Source: Anaerolineales bacterium
GTDB taxonomy: Bacteria > Chloroflexota > Anaerolineae > Anaerolineales > UBA4823
Reading direction: 5' to 3'
DNA: 64,000 nucleotides
Assembly (NCBI GenBank): GCA_025057645.1
Contig: JANXBJ010000003.1
Coordinates: forward strand, 124,001-188,000
Shown piece after piece: positions 8,787-17,799 of the stretch. Each line of letters starts with the position of its first letter. Position 1 is the stretch's first letter. The notes under the pieces were generated by a model. The model was not told where the DNA came from, made no database searches, and saw only the letters and a program-made list of their open reading frames with translations. The position numbers and the translations under genes were made by a program.

Positions 8787-11030
8787 TTATCGCTCTTCTG
8801 CTTGAGAGTCTTCTCCCTCGTCCAGTAAAACCTCTCTCTCGCGACTCCCTGCAAGAAGCGGGCCAACCACACCCATGGCTTCGAGTTCGTCCATCAAGCG
8901 CGCTGCTCGAGGGTAGCCAATTCGGAGACGCCGTTGGAGAAGCGAGGCGCTGGCGCGACGTGTTGTGCGCACGATCTGGATTGCCTGCTCTAGCAGCGCG
9001 TCATGGTCTTCTAGAGGCGAGCTTTCCATGAGGTATTCTTCCCATGGCGGGGGTTCTTCTACGGAAGGAGCATTAGACTGCCAAAATGTGATCAGACGTT
9101 CAATTTCTACATCGTTGACCATTACGCCTTGACAACGGATCGGCGAGACTGCGTCCGGCGGGAGGAAGAGCATGTCGCCATGTCCCAGTAAGGTTTCTGC
9201 ACCGGCGTTATCCAGGATCACTCGCGAGTCAACCGCAGAAGCCACTGCAAAGGCGATCCGGGCAGGGAAATTGGCTTTGATCAGTCCGGTGACTACATCG
9301 GTGCTGGGACGTTGGGTAGCCACGATAAGGTGGATCCCGGTGGCACGGGCCATTTGCGCTAGGCGGATCAAGGCGTGTTCGGTTTGCTCGGCAGCGATCA
9401 TCATGAGGTCGGCTAGCTCATCGATAATCACAACCAAGTAGGGCAGAGGGGAAAGGTCTCTTTGACGACGGGCTTTTTTGTTGTGGGTTTCGATATTCCG
9501 CGAGCGGGTAGCTTCGAGCACCTTATAGCGGCGTTCCATTTCGCTCACCGTCCATCGCAGAACTCCGAGGATGCGCTCGATTTTCGTTTCGACCTTTCCC
9601 ATCAGGTGAGGAAGGCCGTTAAAGCGCACCAATTCGACCATCTTGGGATCAATCATGATCAAGCGCAAGTCCTGTGGGGTGTTATTCATGGCTAAGCAGG
9701 TGGTAATTGCGGCAATAGAAACCGATTTCCCCGAGCCAGTCGTGCCGGCAATCAAGAGATGCGGCATCCGCGCCAAATCCCCGACCACAGGGTTACCGGA
9801 GACATCTCTGCCCAGAGCGAGCGCCAGAGGAGAGCCCACCTTGGCAAAGGCCTCGCTCTCCAAGAGTGGGCGTAAGCGCACTACTGCAGGGCGTGGGTTA
9901 GGCACCTCGATGCCGATGTAGGGGCGGCCCGGCACGGGCGCCTCAATGCGCAAGCGTTCGGCTGCGAGCGCCAATGCCAAATCGCGACTCAGGGCCGAAA
10001 TTTGAGCCACGCGCACTTTTTGTCTTGCGACCTCGCCCTCGGCGCCGTTTTTTTCGACAAAGCCCGGCTCAACAGCAAATTGCGTGATGGTTGGTCCGAC
10101 CTGGACACCGACCACTCTGGCTGGAATCCCAAATTCACCCAAGGTTTTTTCGATCAGCGCAGCGGTCATGTTCACATTCCGTTCATCCGGGCGGTAGGGT
10201 GGCTCGTTCATGAGCAAACTGAGGGGAGGTAAGCGCTCGTCTCGTGGCAGAGAGGGCGTAGGTTGCTCGGCCCGCTGGTTTTCGAAGACGCGTAACTCCT
10301 TGCGCCATTCTTTGGGCAAAGGTTCCTTCGCTCTCTTCGGTGGCGAAGGGGTTGAATCGGCTTGATGGGAAAGGCCGTCCGTCTCTTCAGAGGAGAGGGG
10401 TGAGCCAGGACCTTCTTTACGCATTTGACGCAGAACCCAATCCCACCCACCAAGGGCGACAAACAAGCACAGGGATAAGACAGCCACAATAAGCAAACCG
10501 TGAAGGATGGCTCCCACCAGACCGAGCGGGAGCAACCATCCACCACTCAGCCGAGCCAACCCCCAGCCCACACGTCCCCCATCCAAGCCAGCTTCGGCTC
10601 GCCCGAGGTCTATTCCGCCGAAAACGCCAAGCAAGGCCAGCGAGCAGAACGCCACAGCCTCCCACGCAAGTATCTTCCCCCATTTGGGAGGAAGGGCGAA
10701 GCCACTGCGAGAGAGCAGCCTAAGGCCTAGCCAAGTGAACCCAACCACGATCCACAGGCTTCCCCAGCCAAACCAGAGCCGCAAAAACTGCGTCCATGCA
10801 GCTAGGAAGCCTGCCGTTAGGGGAGGGAAGAGAATGCCCAGCAAGGTCATAGCTGCCAAGGCGAAAGACAGGAGTCCACCGATGTCTTTCCCGAAGCGGC
10901 GAAAACGAGCCAATGCCCAGGGTGGGACAGCGGCTGTTCTCTGCGCTTCAGGAGAGGTTTTCCCCCCAGAGGAGGATTGGTGCAAGTGACTTTTGCCCAT
11001 CGGCCAGAGGTTAAACCTCCATAGGGTCAA
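8787..11030 (-). CDS. ftsK: DNA translocase FtsK/SpoIIIE
   Basis: A 747-residue membrane-bound DNA pump that clears chromosomes from the division septum. The N-terminal 180 residues contain about four membrane segments. A Pro-rich linker of about 80 residues follows, then the motor with Walker A IAGTTGSGKS near residue 430 and Walker B VVIIDELADLMM near 525. It also has the ATQRPSTDVVTGLIKANFPARIAF segment typical of the family. The C-terminus carries a winged-helix gamma domain (ASLLQRRLRIGYPRAARLMDELEAMG) that reads KOPS-like sites. The first 11 residues before the second Met may be a start artefact. It stands alone between UbiA and Clp genes. Confidence 0.95.
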   Translation of the reverse strand: MTLWRFNLWPMGKSHLHQSSSGGKTSPEAQRTAAVPPWALARFRRFGKDIGGLLSFALAAMTLLGILFPPLTAGFLAAWTQFLRLWFGWGSLWIVVGFTWLGLRLLSRSGFALPPKWGKILAWEAVAFCSLALLGVFGGIDLGRAEAGLDGGRVGWGLARLSGGWLLPLGLVGAILHGLLIVAVLSLCLFVALGGWDWVLRQMRKEGPGSPLSSEETDGLSHQADSTPSPPKRAKEPLPKEWRKELRVFENQRAEQPTPSLPRDERLPPLSLLMNEPPYRPDERNVNMTAALIEKTLGEFGIPARVVGVQVGPTITQFAVEPGFVEKNGAEGEVARQKVRVAQISALSRDLALALAAERLRIEAPVPGRPYIGIEVPNPRPAVVRLRPLLESEAFAKVGSPLALALGRDVSGNPVVGDLARMPHLLIAGTTGSGKSVSIAAITTCLAMNNTPQDLRLIMIDPKMVELVRFNGLPHLMGKVETKIERILGVLRWTVSEMERRYKVLEATRSRNIETHNKKARRQRDLSPLPYLVVIIDELADLMMIAAEQTEHALIRLAQMARATGIHLIVATQRPSTDVVTGLIKANFPARIAFAVASAVDSRVILDNAGAETLLGHGDMLFLPPDAVSPIRCQGVMVNDVEIERLITFWQSNAPSVEEPPPWEEYLMESSPLEDHDALLEQAIQIVRTTRRASASLLQRRLRIGYPRAARLMDELEAMGVVGPLLAGSREREVLLDEGEDSQAEER

Positions 11031-11119
11031 TCAAGGGAGCTGCTAGAGGAGATTCTACTCGGTCTAAAAGCCGGGCTGGCCTGTCTAAAGCAGGTCCTAA
11101 AGTTGATTTCCATCTCTCG

Positions 11120-11983
11120 TTACCTAAGCCACAAAGCTCCGACCACAGCAAAAAACAGGGTCAAGCTGATGTAGGAGTTGATATTGAAGAAGGCAAGATC
11201 GACCCTGGTCAAGTCGTGGGGTTTGACTAAGCGATGCTCCCAAACGAACAATGCACCGATGATTGCCAGGCCCACCCAGAACGGCAAGGTGAAGCGTTGC
11301 ATCAGACCTAAAGCCACTAAGAGCAAGAAGCACACCAGATGGGAGAGTGAGGAGAGCGAAAGGGCAAAGGAGATGCCGAAGCGAGCAGGGATTGATTTCA
11401 GATTTTCTCGGCGGTCGACTTCCACGTCCTGACAGGCGTAGATGAGATCAAAGCCGCCGATCCAAAAAGTGACGACCAAAAAGAGCAGCCAGGCTGGAGC
11501 GTCCTCGGAAGAGAGCAAAGAACCCCGCACTGCGACCCACGCTCCCAATGGGGCCAGACCGTCGGTGATGCCTAGGATATAGTGAGAAAGCCAGGTGAAG
11601 CGTTTGGTGTACGAGTACCCGAATAAGAGCACCAACGCTCCGGGCAGTAATGTTAAGGGCAACGGGCCGAGCTGCCAAGCGGCCACTGCCAGAAGCACCG
11701 TAGCCAGTATCGTGCCCGTCCAAGCTGTGCCTAGCGAGATGCGTCCACTGACCAACGGACGTGCAGCGGTGCGCGGGTTTCGGGCGTCAATCTCGCGGTC
11801 GACAATACGGTTAAAGCCCATAGCTATGGTGCGCGCCGCAGTCATGGCAATGGTGATCCAAAGGAACTGGCGCCAAGTTGGGAAACCGCCGGCAGCCAAG
11901 ATCATCCCTAAGTAGGCGAAAGGAAGGGCAAAAACGGTGTGCTCGAATTTGATTAACTCCAGAAAATTGCGCAAAGGTTTCAC
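11120..11983 (-). CDS. UbiA-family prenyltransferase (quinone biosynthesis, MqnP/UbiA-like)
   Basis: The 287-residue membrane protein has about 8-9 hydrophobic helices. It carries both Asp-rich motifs that bind Mg2+-diphosphate: NRIVDREID near residues 58-66 and YACQDVEVDRRENLKSIPARFG near 182-203. It transfers an isoprenoid chain to an aromatic acceptor in the membrane, most likely for menaquinone. The LKSIPARFG form is that of 4-hydroxybenzoate polyprenyltransferase and of the futalosine-pathway enzyme MqnP. Which acceptor is used cannot be told, as no mqn or ubi gene is adjacent. The start is GTG at 11983, with TATAAT only 7 nt upstream and no RBS, so the mRNA may be leaderless. Confidence 0.88.
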   Translation of the reverse strand: MKPLRNFLELIKFEHTVFALPFAYLGMILAAGGFPTWRQFLWITIAMTAARTIAMGFNRIVDREIDARNPRTAARPLVSGRISLGTAWTGTILATVLLAVAAWQLGPLPLTLLPGALVLLFGYSYTKRFTWLSHYILGITDGLAPLGAWVAVRGSLLSSEDAPAWLLFLVVTFWIGGFDLIYACQDVEVDRRENLKSIPARFGISFALSLSSLSHLVCFLLLVALGLMQRFTLPFWVGLAIIGALFVWEHRLVKPHDLTRVDLAFFNINSYISLTLFFAVVGALWLR

Positions 11984-11990
11984 GAGGTGA

Positions 11991-11996
11991 ATTATA
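11991..11996 (-). promoter_or_regulatory. -10 box (TATAAT) 7 nt before the UbiA-family gene start
   Basis: Read on the minus strand, TATAAT ends 7 nt before GTG 11983, which would place transcription start at or next to the start codon. No Shine-Dalgarno sequence fits between. The -35 is weak. Confidence 0.5.
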
Positions 11997-12241
11997 ACTG
12001 CTCGGGAAAGAACTTTCTGCGACTCTTTCGATCGTTACTGGAAGTGAGCATCAGCGCTTGTTAGCGGCAAGTACAAGGTGATCGGGCAAGAGCCAGAGCC
12101 CAAAACGGCGAAGTGGATGTTGTGAGAGCCAAGCAGACACTCCAGTTATGGTCGGAGAGGGCTCTTTTAGCGAGTGATAGAAGCCAGACGGACAGGAGCC
12201 TCTAACGGTGGGCGAGCAGCGGCTCGAAGAGAGAACCGGTT

Positions 12242-13369
12242 TCAGGGCAGGCGGATGTTGAGGTAGGTAACTTTTCCGGCAGAAATTTCGAACTCCACTT
12301 CTTCCGGCTTGGTGTAGATATAGCTTAGGCGATAGCGCCCGGCGGGCAGATCGTTCATCCCGAAATTTTCGCCCCACGGGGTCAGGCAGCTAAGCCTTGG
12401 GTCTTCGTAGGTGGCAAAGTAGCGGCGCTTGTGGATCGCATCCGGCAGGTCCAGAGGCTCGAGGACGAGGTTCGGTATCTCTAGGCAATTGCCTTGGAGA
12501 TCAAGAAACCGTCCGGCCAAGATCCCGCTTTCAGGGAGCGCAGGCGGGAACCAAAGTTCCGGGTTGCGCGTTGCCCCGTATTCGTTCTGACCTACTCGGA
12601 TCTCGAAGTGCAAATGGGTGCCGGCAGCAACTCCCCCGAGACCTACCTCGCCGATCTTTTGCCCTAGGTTCACGGTTTGCTCGTTCTCTACCTCGACCTT
12701 GAGGAGGTGGCCATAGAGTGTATAAACCGGATAGGCGTATTCCGAAAACCAGTGTTTCAGAATCACGACCTTCCCGTAGAACCCCCTTTTGGTTGCCAGA
12801 GAGACCTGATCGTCTTCGCCGGCAAACTCTACCCACCCGTCGGCCGCCGCATAGACCGGCTCTCCGGCTCGATTGACGAACTCCACTCCGTGATGCACCT
12901 CCCGTTCGCCGTTCTGGGTGCTGCCGTAGCGATACGTGGAGTCAACAGTGTTTACCCCCGGCGGTCGAATCGGGCGCTGAAGTGGAAACCGAACTTCTAA
13001 AACACAAATTGTCTCCCGACAAGGCTCTCCCTGTCCTCCAGGGAAAAGGGCAGTGCGGTGACCCTTGGTCTCTTGGTAATTAGGTAGAATTGTGGGGGGG
13101 AGAGGACGGGTCGGGGCGCTCGTTCTAGAGGGTAGGGGTGTTCCTTTGCCCCTTCCAGGAGAGGGAGTAAAGTCCCGGTGCTGTAGGGGGTCGAGTGCAG
13201 CATCTGACGTAGGAAGGTCGCTGCTCCCTCTCGGCTTGCTTGACAAATAGTCGGTTGAAAAGCAGCCTCCCAATATACTGCCGATCAAGAGCCATCCGAT
13301 CCAGTTTCTCAGCCTAATTCCATCTCTAGGCCGGCCCTTTGCTTCAGGCTTGCCTTCACTTGTTCCCAT
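12242..13369 (-). CDS. M23-family peptidase-like lipoprotein
   Basis: A 375-residue exported protein. Residues 18-36 form a lipoprotein signal (RNWIGWLLIGSILGGC, lipid Cys36), and a Ser/Pro/Thr-rich spacer follows. The peptidase M23 (lysostaphin-like) domain spans about residues 125-275: HHGVEFVN, a glycine-rich core, and HLHFEIR. The usual first metal motif HxxxD reads HxxxE (His159, Glu163), while the later HxH is intact, so zinc binding may be altered. A beta-rich domain of about 100 residues ends the protein. Its ATG lies 61 bp inside the end of ftcD. No later good start precedes the signal peptide, so the overlap seems real. Confidence 0.8.
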   Translation of the reverse strand: MGTSEGKPEAKGRPRDGIRLRNWIGWLLIGSILGGCFSTDYLSSKPRGSSDLPTSDAALDPLQHRDFTPSPGRGKGTPLPSRTSAPTRPLPPTILPNYQETKGHRTALFPGGQGEPCRETICVLEVRFPLQRPIRPPGVNTVDSTYRYGSTQNGEREVHHGVEFVNRAGEPVYAAADGWVEFAGEDDQVSLATKRGFYGKVVILKHWFSEYAYPVYTLYGHLLKVEVENEQTVNLGQKIGEVGLGGVAAGTHLHFEIRVGQNEYGATRNPELWFPPALPESGILAGRFLDLQGNCLEIPNLVLEPLDLPDAIHKRRYFATYEDPRLSCLTPWGENFGMNDLPAGRYRLSYIYTKPEEVEFEISAGKVTYLNIRLP

Positions 13370-14856
13370 AGGCCTCTGGCTTCTGCTTCGAGTTCCCTTA
13401 ACCGACTCAACATCCTTTCTACTACCTCGGCATCTTGGAGGTTTTGGAGGTTGATGCGCACGTTTAGAGCTGCCCCACGTAAGGCGGCCTGGGCTTGTGC
13501 CGCTGCCGAACCTCCATCACTGATGGCATTTAGGTTGCCCTTTGCAATCACCTCTACTGCCAGTCGGAGGGCCTCAACTGCTCCTTGAGCGACTTCTAAG
13601 GGCACGGAAGCAGCCCGTAGAGTGGCAGCTTGCAGCACTGTGTTGCGCGCTTGCTCTTCTTCGGGGCTACCTTTGGGCAGGCGCAAGGCGTCCATAACAG
13701 CTTCAAAGGCTTGGGCATCCTGTATCACTGCAGCCTTCATCTGCTGTGCCAGGGCTTCGGCCTGCCGAAGGATTTCCTGCATCCGTTCTTCGACCTCGGC
13801 ATATTTTGCCTTACCAATGGTGAGGCGCGCTACCATTGCCACCAGAGCCGCTGCGGCAGCAGCGCTAAACGCCGCAGCAGAGCCGCCGCCGGGGGTCGGT
13901 TTTGGGGCGGCTAGCTCATCTAAGAAGGCACTCCCTTTTTCCAGGGGGGACTGCTCGGCAAGGGCTGCTTCTAACCTCCGTTCTAGGATTTGATCGGGTT
14001 GGAATTGGTCTAGTTGCAAATACCAAACGGCGCTGTCGATCAGCGCTTCCTGGGGGATCAGTCCCACCAGCTCGCTGTGATGGATCGCCACACCGTAGCG
14101 AGCTGCCTCGCGGCGGATCATCTCCTGGACGGTATGGATCGCCGTTTGGCGGTAATCGGTGAGGTTCATTGAAACTTGAGCTCTTCCTTCTACCAGCAGG
14201 CCGAGCGCCTTGACAAAGCGCAGACCCCCGGAGGAATGACGGATCACTTTGGCGATCTTTTTAGCCACGGAAACATCACCGGTGGTCAGGTAGACGTTGT
14301 AAGCGATTAGAAAAGGGCGAGCGCCGATCACAGTAGCCCCGGCCGGACCGAGTTTGGCTGGCCCGAAATCGGGTTGGCGGTCAGGGTTGGTTTCAATCTC
14401 GGCCTTGAGTCCTTCGTATTCACCGCGGCGGATGTTCTCCAAGTTCTTCCGCTCCGGGCGAGTGGCAGCCTCTTCGTACAAATAAACAGGGATGCCCAAT
14501 TCCTCTCCCACTCGTTTGCCCAATCGGCGTGCAAGCTCGACGCACTCTTGCATCGTCACCCCACGAATCGGCACGAACGGAACCACATCGGTGGCACCGA
14601 TGCGCGGGTGTTCGCCACGATGTTGGTTGAGGTCGATCAAATCCGCCGCTCTGGCAATAGCCCGGAAAGCGGCTTCGGCAACGGCTTGCGGTTCGCCGAC
14701 AAAGGTGAGAACAGTGCGATTGTGATCCAAGTCCGAGTGACGATCGAGCAGAATCACCCCGGGGACACTTTCCACGGCTGCCATAATCTCCGAGATCACT
14801 TGCGGGCGGCGGGCTTCGGAAAAGTTGGGAACACACTCCACCAAAGCGTTCGGCAT
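13309..14856 (-). CDS. ftcD: Glutamate formimidoyltransferase / formiminotetrahydrofolate cyclodeaminase fusion
   Basis: A 515-residue bifunctional enzyme of histidine breakdown. The N-terminal half (about 1-300; opens MPNALVECVPNFSEAR) moves the formimino group from formiminoglutamate to tetrahydrofolate. The C-terminal half (about 320-515; PTPGGGSAAAFSAAAAAALVAMV) deaminates it to methenyl-THF. I place the start at the ATG near 14856, because it opens exactly with the family N-terminus and has a GAGGAGG-like RBS upstream. A TTG-initiated extension to 14970 has no family support. No other hut genes are in the window, so it may serve one-carbon supply from other formimino sources. The M23 gene starts inside its 3' end. 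Confidence 0.92.
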   Translation of the reverse strand: MPNALVECVPNFSEARRPQVISEIMAAVESVPGVILLDRHSDLDHNRTVLTFVGEPQAVAEAAFRAIARAADLIDLNQHRGEHPRIGATDVVPFVPIRGVTMQECVELARRLGKRVGEELGIPVYLYEEAATRPERKNLENIRRGEYEGLKAEIETNPDRQPDFGPAKLGPAGATVIGARPFLIAYNVYLTTGDVSVAKKIAKVIRHSSGGLRFVKALGLLVEGRAQVSMNLTDYRQTAIHTVQEMIRREAARYGVAIHHSELVGLIPQEALIDSAVWYLQLDQFQPDQILERRLEAALAEQSPLEKGSAFLDELAAPKPTPGGGSAAAFSAAAAAALVAMVARLTIGKAKYAEVEERMQEILRQAEALAQQMKAAVIQDAQAFEAVMDALRLPKGSPEEEQARNTVLQAATLRAASVPLEVAQGAVEALRLAVEVIAKGNLNAISDGGSAAAQAQAALRGAALNVRINLQNLQDAEVVERMLSRLRELEAEARGLWEQVKASLKQRAGLEMELG

Positions 14857-14993
14857 AGGGAAGTCCTTTCGAGGAGGAAGTATTGGTGCGAAACCCGTGA
14901 AATTATACCCTGGAGGCGAGGGGTCTTTCGCCCTTGAGGAGCGTTGCAGCGCCGTGACCTCACTTTTCAAGGCCCGAGCCGCTCATTAAAAGA

Positions 14994-15027
14994 GACATCC
15001 GAAGCCTTGCCAGAAGCTTCGGATGTC
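14994..15027 (-). terminator. Intrinsic terminator after clpC
   Basis: A 12-bp perfect stem (GACATCCGAAGC with GCTTCGGATGTC) begins 8 nt after the ClpC stop on the minus strand and is followed by TCTTTTAATG. Confidence 0.82.
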
Positions 15028-15034
15028 CGCAATT

Positions 15035-17536
15035 TCAAGCCGTGGCCATTTCCTTGGGTGGATGTGAGGGCTCCTCGTCTGCACGCCTGAGCTTGATCTC
15101 ACCGTCTACCACATCAACGAGAACTGTGTCTCCTTTACTGAACTCGCCGGAGAGCAGTGCGTCAGACAGGGCGTCTTCCACTTTCTGCTGGATCACGCGC
15201 CGCAGCGGCCGAGCCCCCATGTCCGGATCGTAGCCTAGCTCGGCCAATAGGTCACGAGCTGCAGGTGAAGTATGCAGGGCAATCTGGTGCTCCTGCAATC
15301 TCTGGGCGACTTTGTTCATCTCGATGTCCACGATCTTCTTGATGTCTTCCTTGTTCAAGGAGCGGAAAACGATGACTGAGTCGACCCGGTTGATGAACTC
15401 CGGTCGGAAAACGCGCCGCAGAGCTTCCATCAACTTCTTGCGCATCTCCTCATAGGCTTGTTTTTCTTCCAATTTTTCATCGCGCTTCAGATTGAAACCG
15501 ATGCTGGTCTGGCGTTTGATCATGTCTGCGCCAACATTCGAGGTCATGATAATAATCGTATTGCGGAAGTCGACCTTGTGGCCTTTGGCATCGGTCAAGT
15601 GTCCCTCTTCCATGATTTGGAGCAGCATGTTGTGGGCTTCGGGGTGCGCTTTCTCGATTTCGTCAAAGACCACAATGGAGTAAGGGCGACGTCGGATCGC
15701 TTCGGTCAGTTGTCCGGCCTCTTCGTAACCGACATATCCGGGCGGTGCACCGACGAGACGGCTGACCGTATGGCGTTCCATAAACTCCGACATATCTAGC
15801 TGCACCAAGGCCTCCTCGCTGCCGAACATGAAGCGAGCGAGAGCTTTGGTCAGTTCGGTTTTGCCGACCCCTGTTGGGCCTAGGAAGATGAACGAGCCGA
15901 TGGGCCGACGCGGGTCTTTTAAGCCCGCTCGAGCACGCCGGACGGCTTTCGAGATGGCGTCAATGGCCTCTTGTTGGCCAATGATATACTTACCCAGCTC
16001 TTCCTCCATCCGCAACAGGCGTTGGGACTCGGTCTCTGCCATCTGCATCACCGGCACTCCCGTCCACATTGACACCACCTCGGCAATATCCTCTGCCGAA
16101 ACCACCGGACTGTTGGAACGATCCCAGGTGCTGCGCAAACGCTCTAGTTGCCGCTCAATGGCCTCTTGACGTTCCAGCAGTTCTTGAGCGTCGTCAAAGC
16201 GGTTGTCTTCCAGAGCCAGTTCGCGATTGTGGCGGATTTGGCGCAACTGCTCCATCAGTTCTTTGGCCATTTTAGCAGCAGGGCTTTTATACATGCGTAC
16301 CCGCGAGGAAGATTCGTCAATCAGGTCAATGGCCTTGTCGGGTAAGAAGCGTTCGGTCACATAGCGGGCTGAGAGGCGCACGGCTGCATCCAGCGCTTCA
16401 TCCGAGATATTCAAGCGGTGGTGCTCCTCGTAAGCCGGACGAATACCGCGCAGGATTTCCAGCGCCTGCTCGATAGTCGGTTCTTCGACATAAATGGGCT
16501 GAAAACGCCGCTCAAGGGCTGCATCGCTCTCTATATATTTGCGATATTCGTCTAACGTGGTCGCTCCGATCACTTGCAACTCGCCGCGCGAAAGCGCAGG
16601 CTTGAGAATGTTGGCAGCATCCACGGAAGAGCCGGCGGCACCCGCTCCGACCAGCATATGTACTTCATCGATGAACAGGATGGCCCCCGAGGATTTCAAT
16701 TCATCGATTACCCGCTTGAGACGCTCCTCAAATTGGCCGCGATACATCGTCCCTGCCACCAGCGAGCCGACATCTAACTGCAAAACGCGTTTGTTTAGTA
16801 GGGGGGCTGGGACATCTCCTTCTACGATGCGCTGGGCTAGCCCTTCGACAATGGCTGTTTTGCCCACGCCCGGTTCGCCGATCAATGCCGGGTTATTTTT
16901 CGTGCGCCGGGCTAAGACCTGGATCACACGCTCGATTTCCATTTGTCGCCCGATGACCGGGTCAAGTTTACCCTCCTCAGCCAAGGCGGTGAGGTCTGTG
17001 GCTAGTTGATCGACCAAAGGAGTCTTCGATTTCTGCTGTGGGTCCTGCTTCGCCGAGCGTTGCGGCTCGCCTACTGCTGCTGCCCGACGGGTGGTAGTCG
17101 ACTCTTGGAGGATGCGATGGGTCTGACGGCGAATCTGTTCGGCGGTAATACCCAACTTGCGTAGCACGTCCATGGCGACGCCTTCGCCATAGCGCACTAG
17201 GCCTAGGAGCAAGTGTTCCGTGCCGATATAATGGTGGCCCATGCGACGAGCTTCTTCAACGGCGTGTTCTAGCACTTGTTGTGTTCCGGGGGAAAGGTCG
17301 AGCTTGCCGCCACGATACTGTCCAAACCCAACCAAGCGCTCGATCATTTCTTGGACGCGTTGAGGTTCTAGCCCTAGTTCGCGAAGCACTCTGCCGGCCA
17401 CGCCACCATCTTCCTCGATTAAGCCAAGCAGGAGATGCTCGGTGCCAATATAGTTATGGCGCATGCGTTCAGCTTCTTGATGCGCCAGGCTTAAGACGCG
17501 CCGAGCGCGTTGGGTAAAACGCTCCATCCCAGCCAC
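15035..17536 (-). CDS. clpC: ATP-dependent Clp protease ATP-binding subunit ClpC
   Basis: An 833-residue Hsp100 ATPase: double Clp N-repeat with the family sequences [16 protein letters not shown] and [19 protein letters not shown] (residues 1-145), AAA-1 with GEPGVGKTA near 215, a UVR-containing middle segment near 420-455 ([20 protein letters not shown]) and AAA-2 with GPTGVGKTE near 555. The ClpP-binding tripeptide IGF is present in [10 protein letters not shown]. It unfolds substrates and feeds ClpP in the cytoplasm. GTG at 17536 is preferred because AGGAGG sits 7 nt upstream. No ctsR, mcsA or mcsB genes are adjacent, unlike Bacillus. It is separated from rpsA upstream by a terminator. 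Confidence 0.95.
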   Translation of the reverse strand: MAGMERFTQRARRVLSLAHQEAERMRHNYIGTEHLLLGLIEEDGGVAGRVLRELGLEPQRVQEMIERLVGFGQYRGGKLDLSPGTQQVLEHAVEEARRMGHHYIGTEHLLLGLVRYGEGVAMDVLRKLGITAEQIRRQTHRILQESTTTRRAAAVGEPQRSAKQDPQQKSKTPLVDQLATDLTALAEEGKLDPVIGRQMEIERVIQVLARRTKNNPALIGEPGVGKTAIVEGLAQRIVEGDVPAPLLNKRVLQLDVGSLVAGTMYRGQFEERLKRVIDELKSSGAILFIDEVHMLVGAGAAGSSVDAANILKPALSRGELQVIGATTLDEYRKYIESDAALERRFQPIYVEEPTIEQALEILRGIRPAYEEHHRLNISDEALDAAVRLSARYVTERFLPDKAIDLIDESSSRVRMYKSPAAKMAKELMEQLRQIRHNRELALEDNRFDDAQELLERQEAIERQLERLRSTWDRSNSPVVSAEDIAEVVSMWTGVPVMQMAETESQRLLRMEEELGKYIIGQQEAIDAISKAVRRARAGLKDPRRPIGSFIFLGPTGVGKTELTKALARFMFGSEEALVQLDMSEFMERHTVSRLVGAPPGYVGYEEAGQLTEAIRRRPYSIVVFDEIEKAHPEAHNMLLQIMEEGHLTDAKGHKVDFRNTIIIMTSNVGADMIKRQTSIGFNLKRDEKLEEKQAYEEMRKKLMEALRRVFRPEFINRVDSVIVFRSLNKEDIKKIVDIEMNKVAQRLQEHQIALHTSPAARDLLAELGYDPDMGARPLRRVIQQKVEDALSDALLSGEFSKGDTVLVDVVDGEIKLRRADEEPSHPPKEMATA

Positions 17537-17721
17537 GGCTCAACCTCCTACTCTAATGAAAACCATACTGTCTCGTCTCCTGATCACCACGCTCGTGATG
17601 TTTGATTTCGAGTTAGTTTATCCGGTATCGATTTTACCAAAGTTTCTTCTCCTTAGGGAGTTTCTTTCCCTGCGAGTTGAAAGTTTAACAAATTTCTTAG
17701 ACAGATTTCTTGTTCGAAAAA

Positions 17722-17747
17722 CCCCGTACCCTTCTCGGTATACGGGG
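17722..17747 (-). terminator. Intrinsic terminator after rpsA
   Basis: CCCCGTACC pairs with GGTATACGGGG (one bulged T) around a short loop. On the minus strand it is followed by TTTTTCG and lies about 55 nt past the rpsA stop. Confidence 0.8.
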
Positions 17748-17799
17748 GCCGTTGATCGGTTGCGTTCAACAGGGGTTGAAATCTGCTGCTGCGCAGTAG

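Noticed and set aside
8473..8872. 98- and 70-codon frames between the Clp ATPase and ftsK genes
   Set aside because: No family resemblance, no RBS, and they overlap the likely promoter and the ftsK end.
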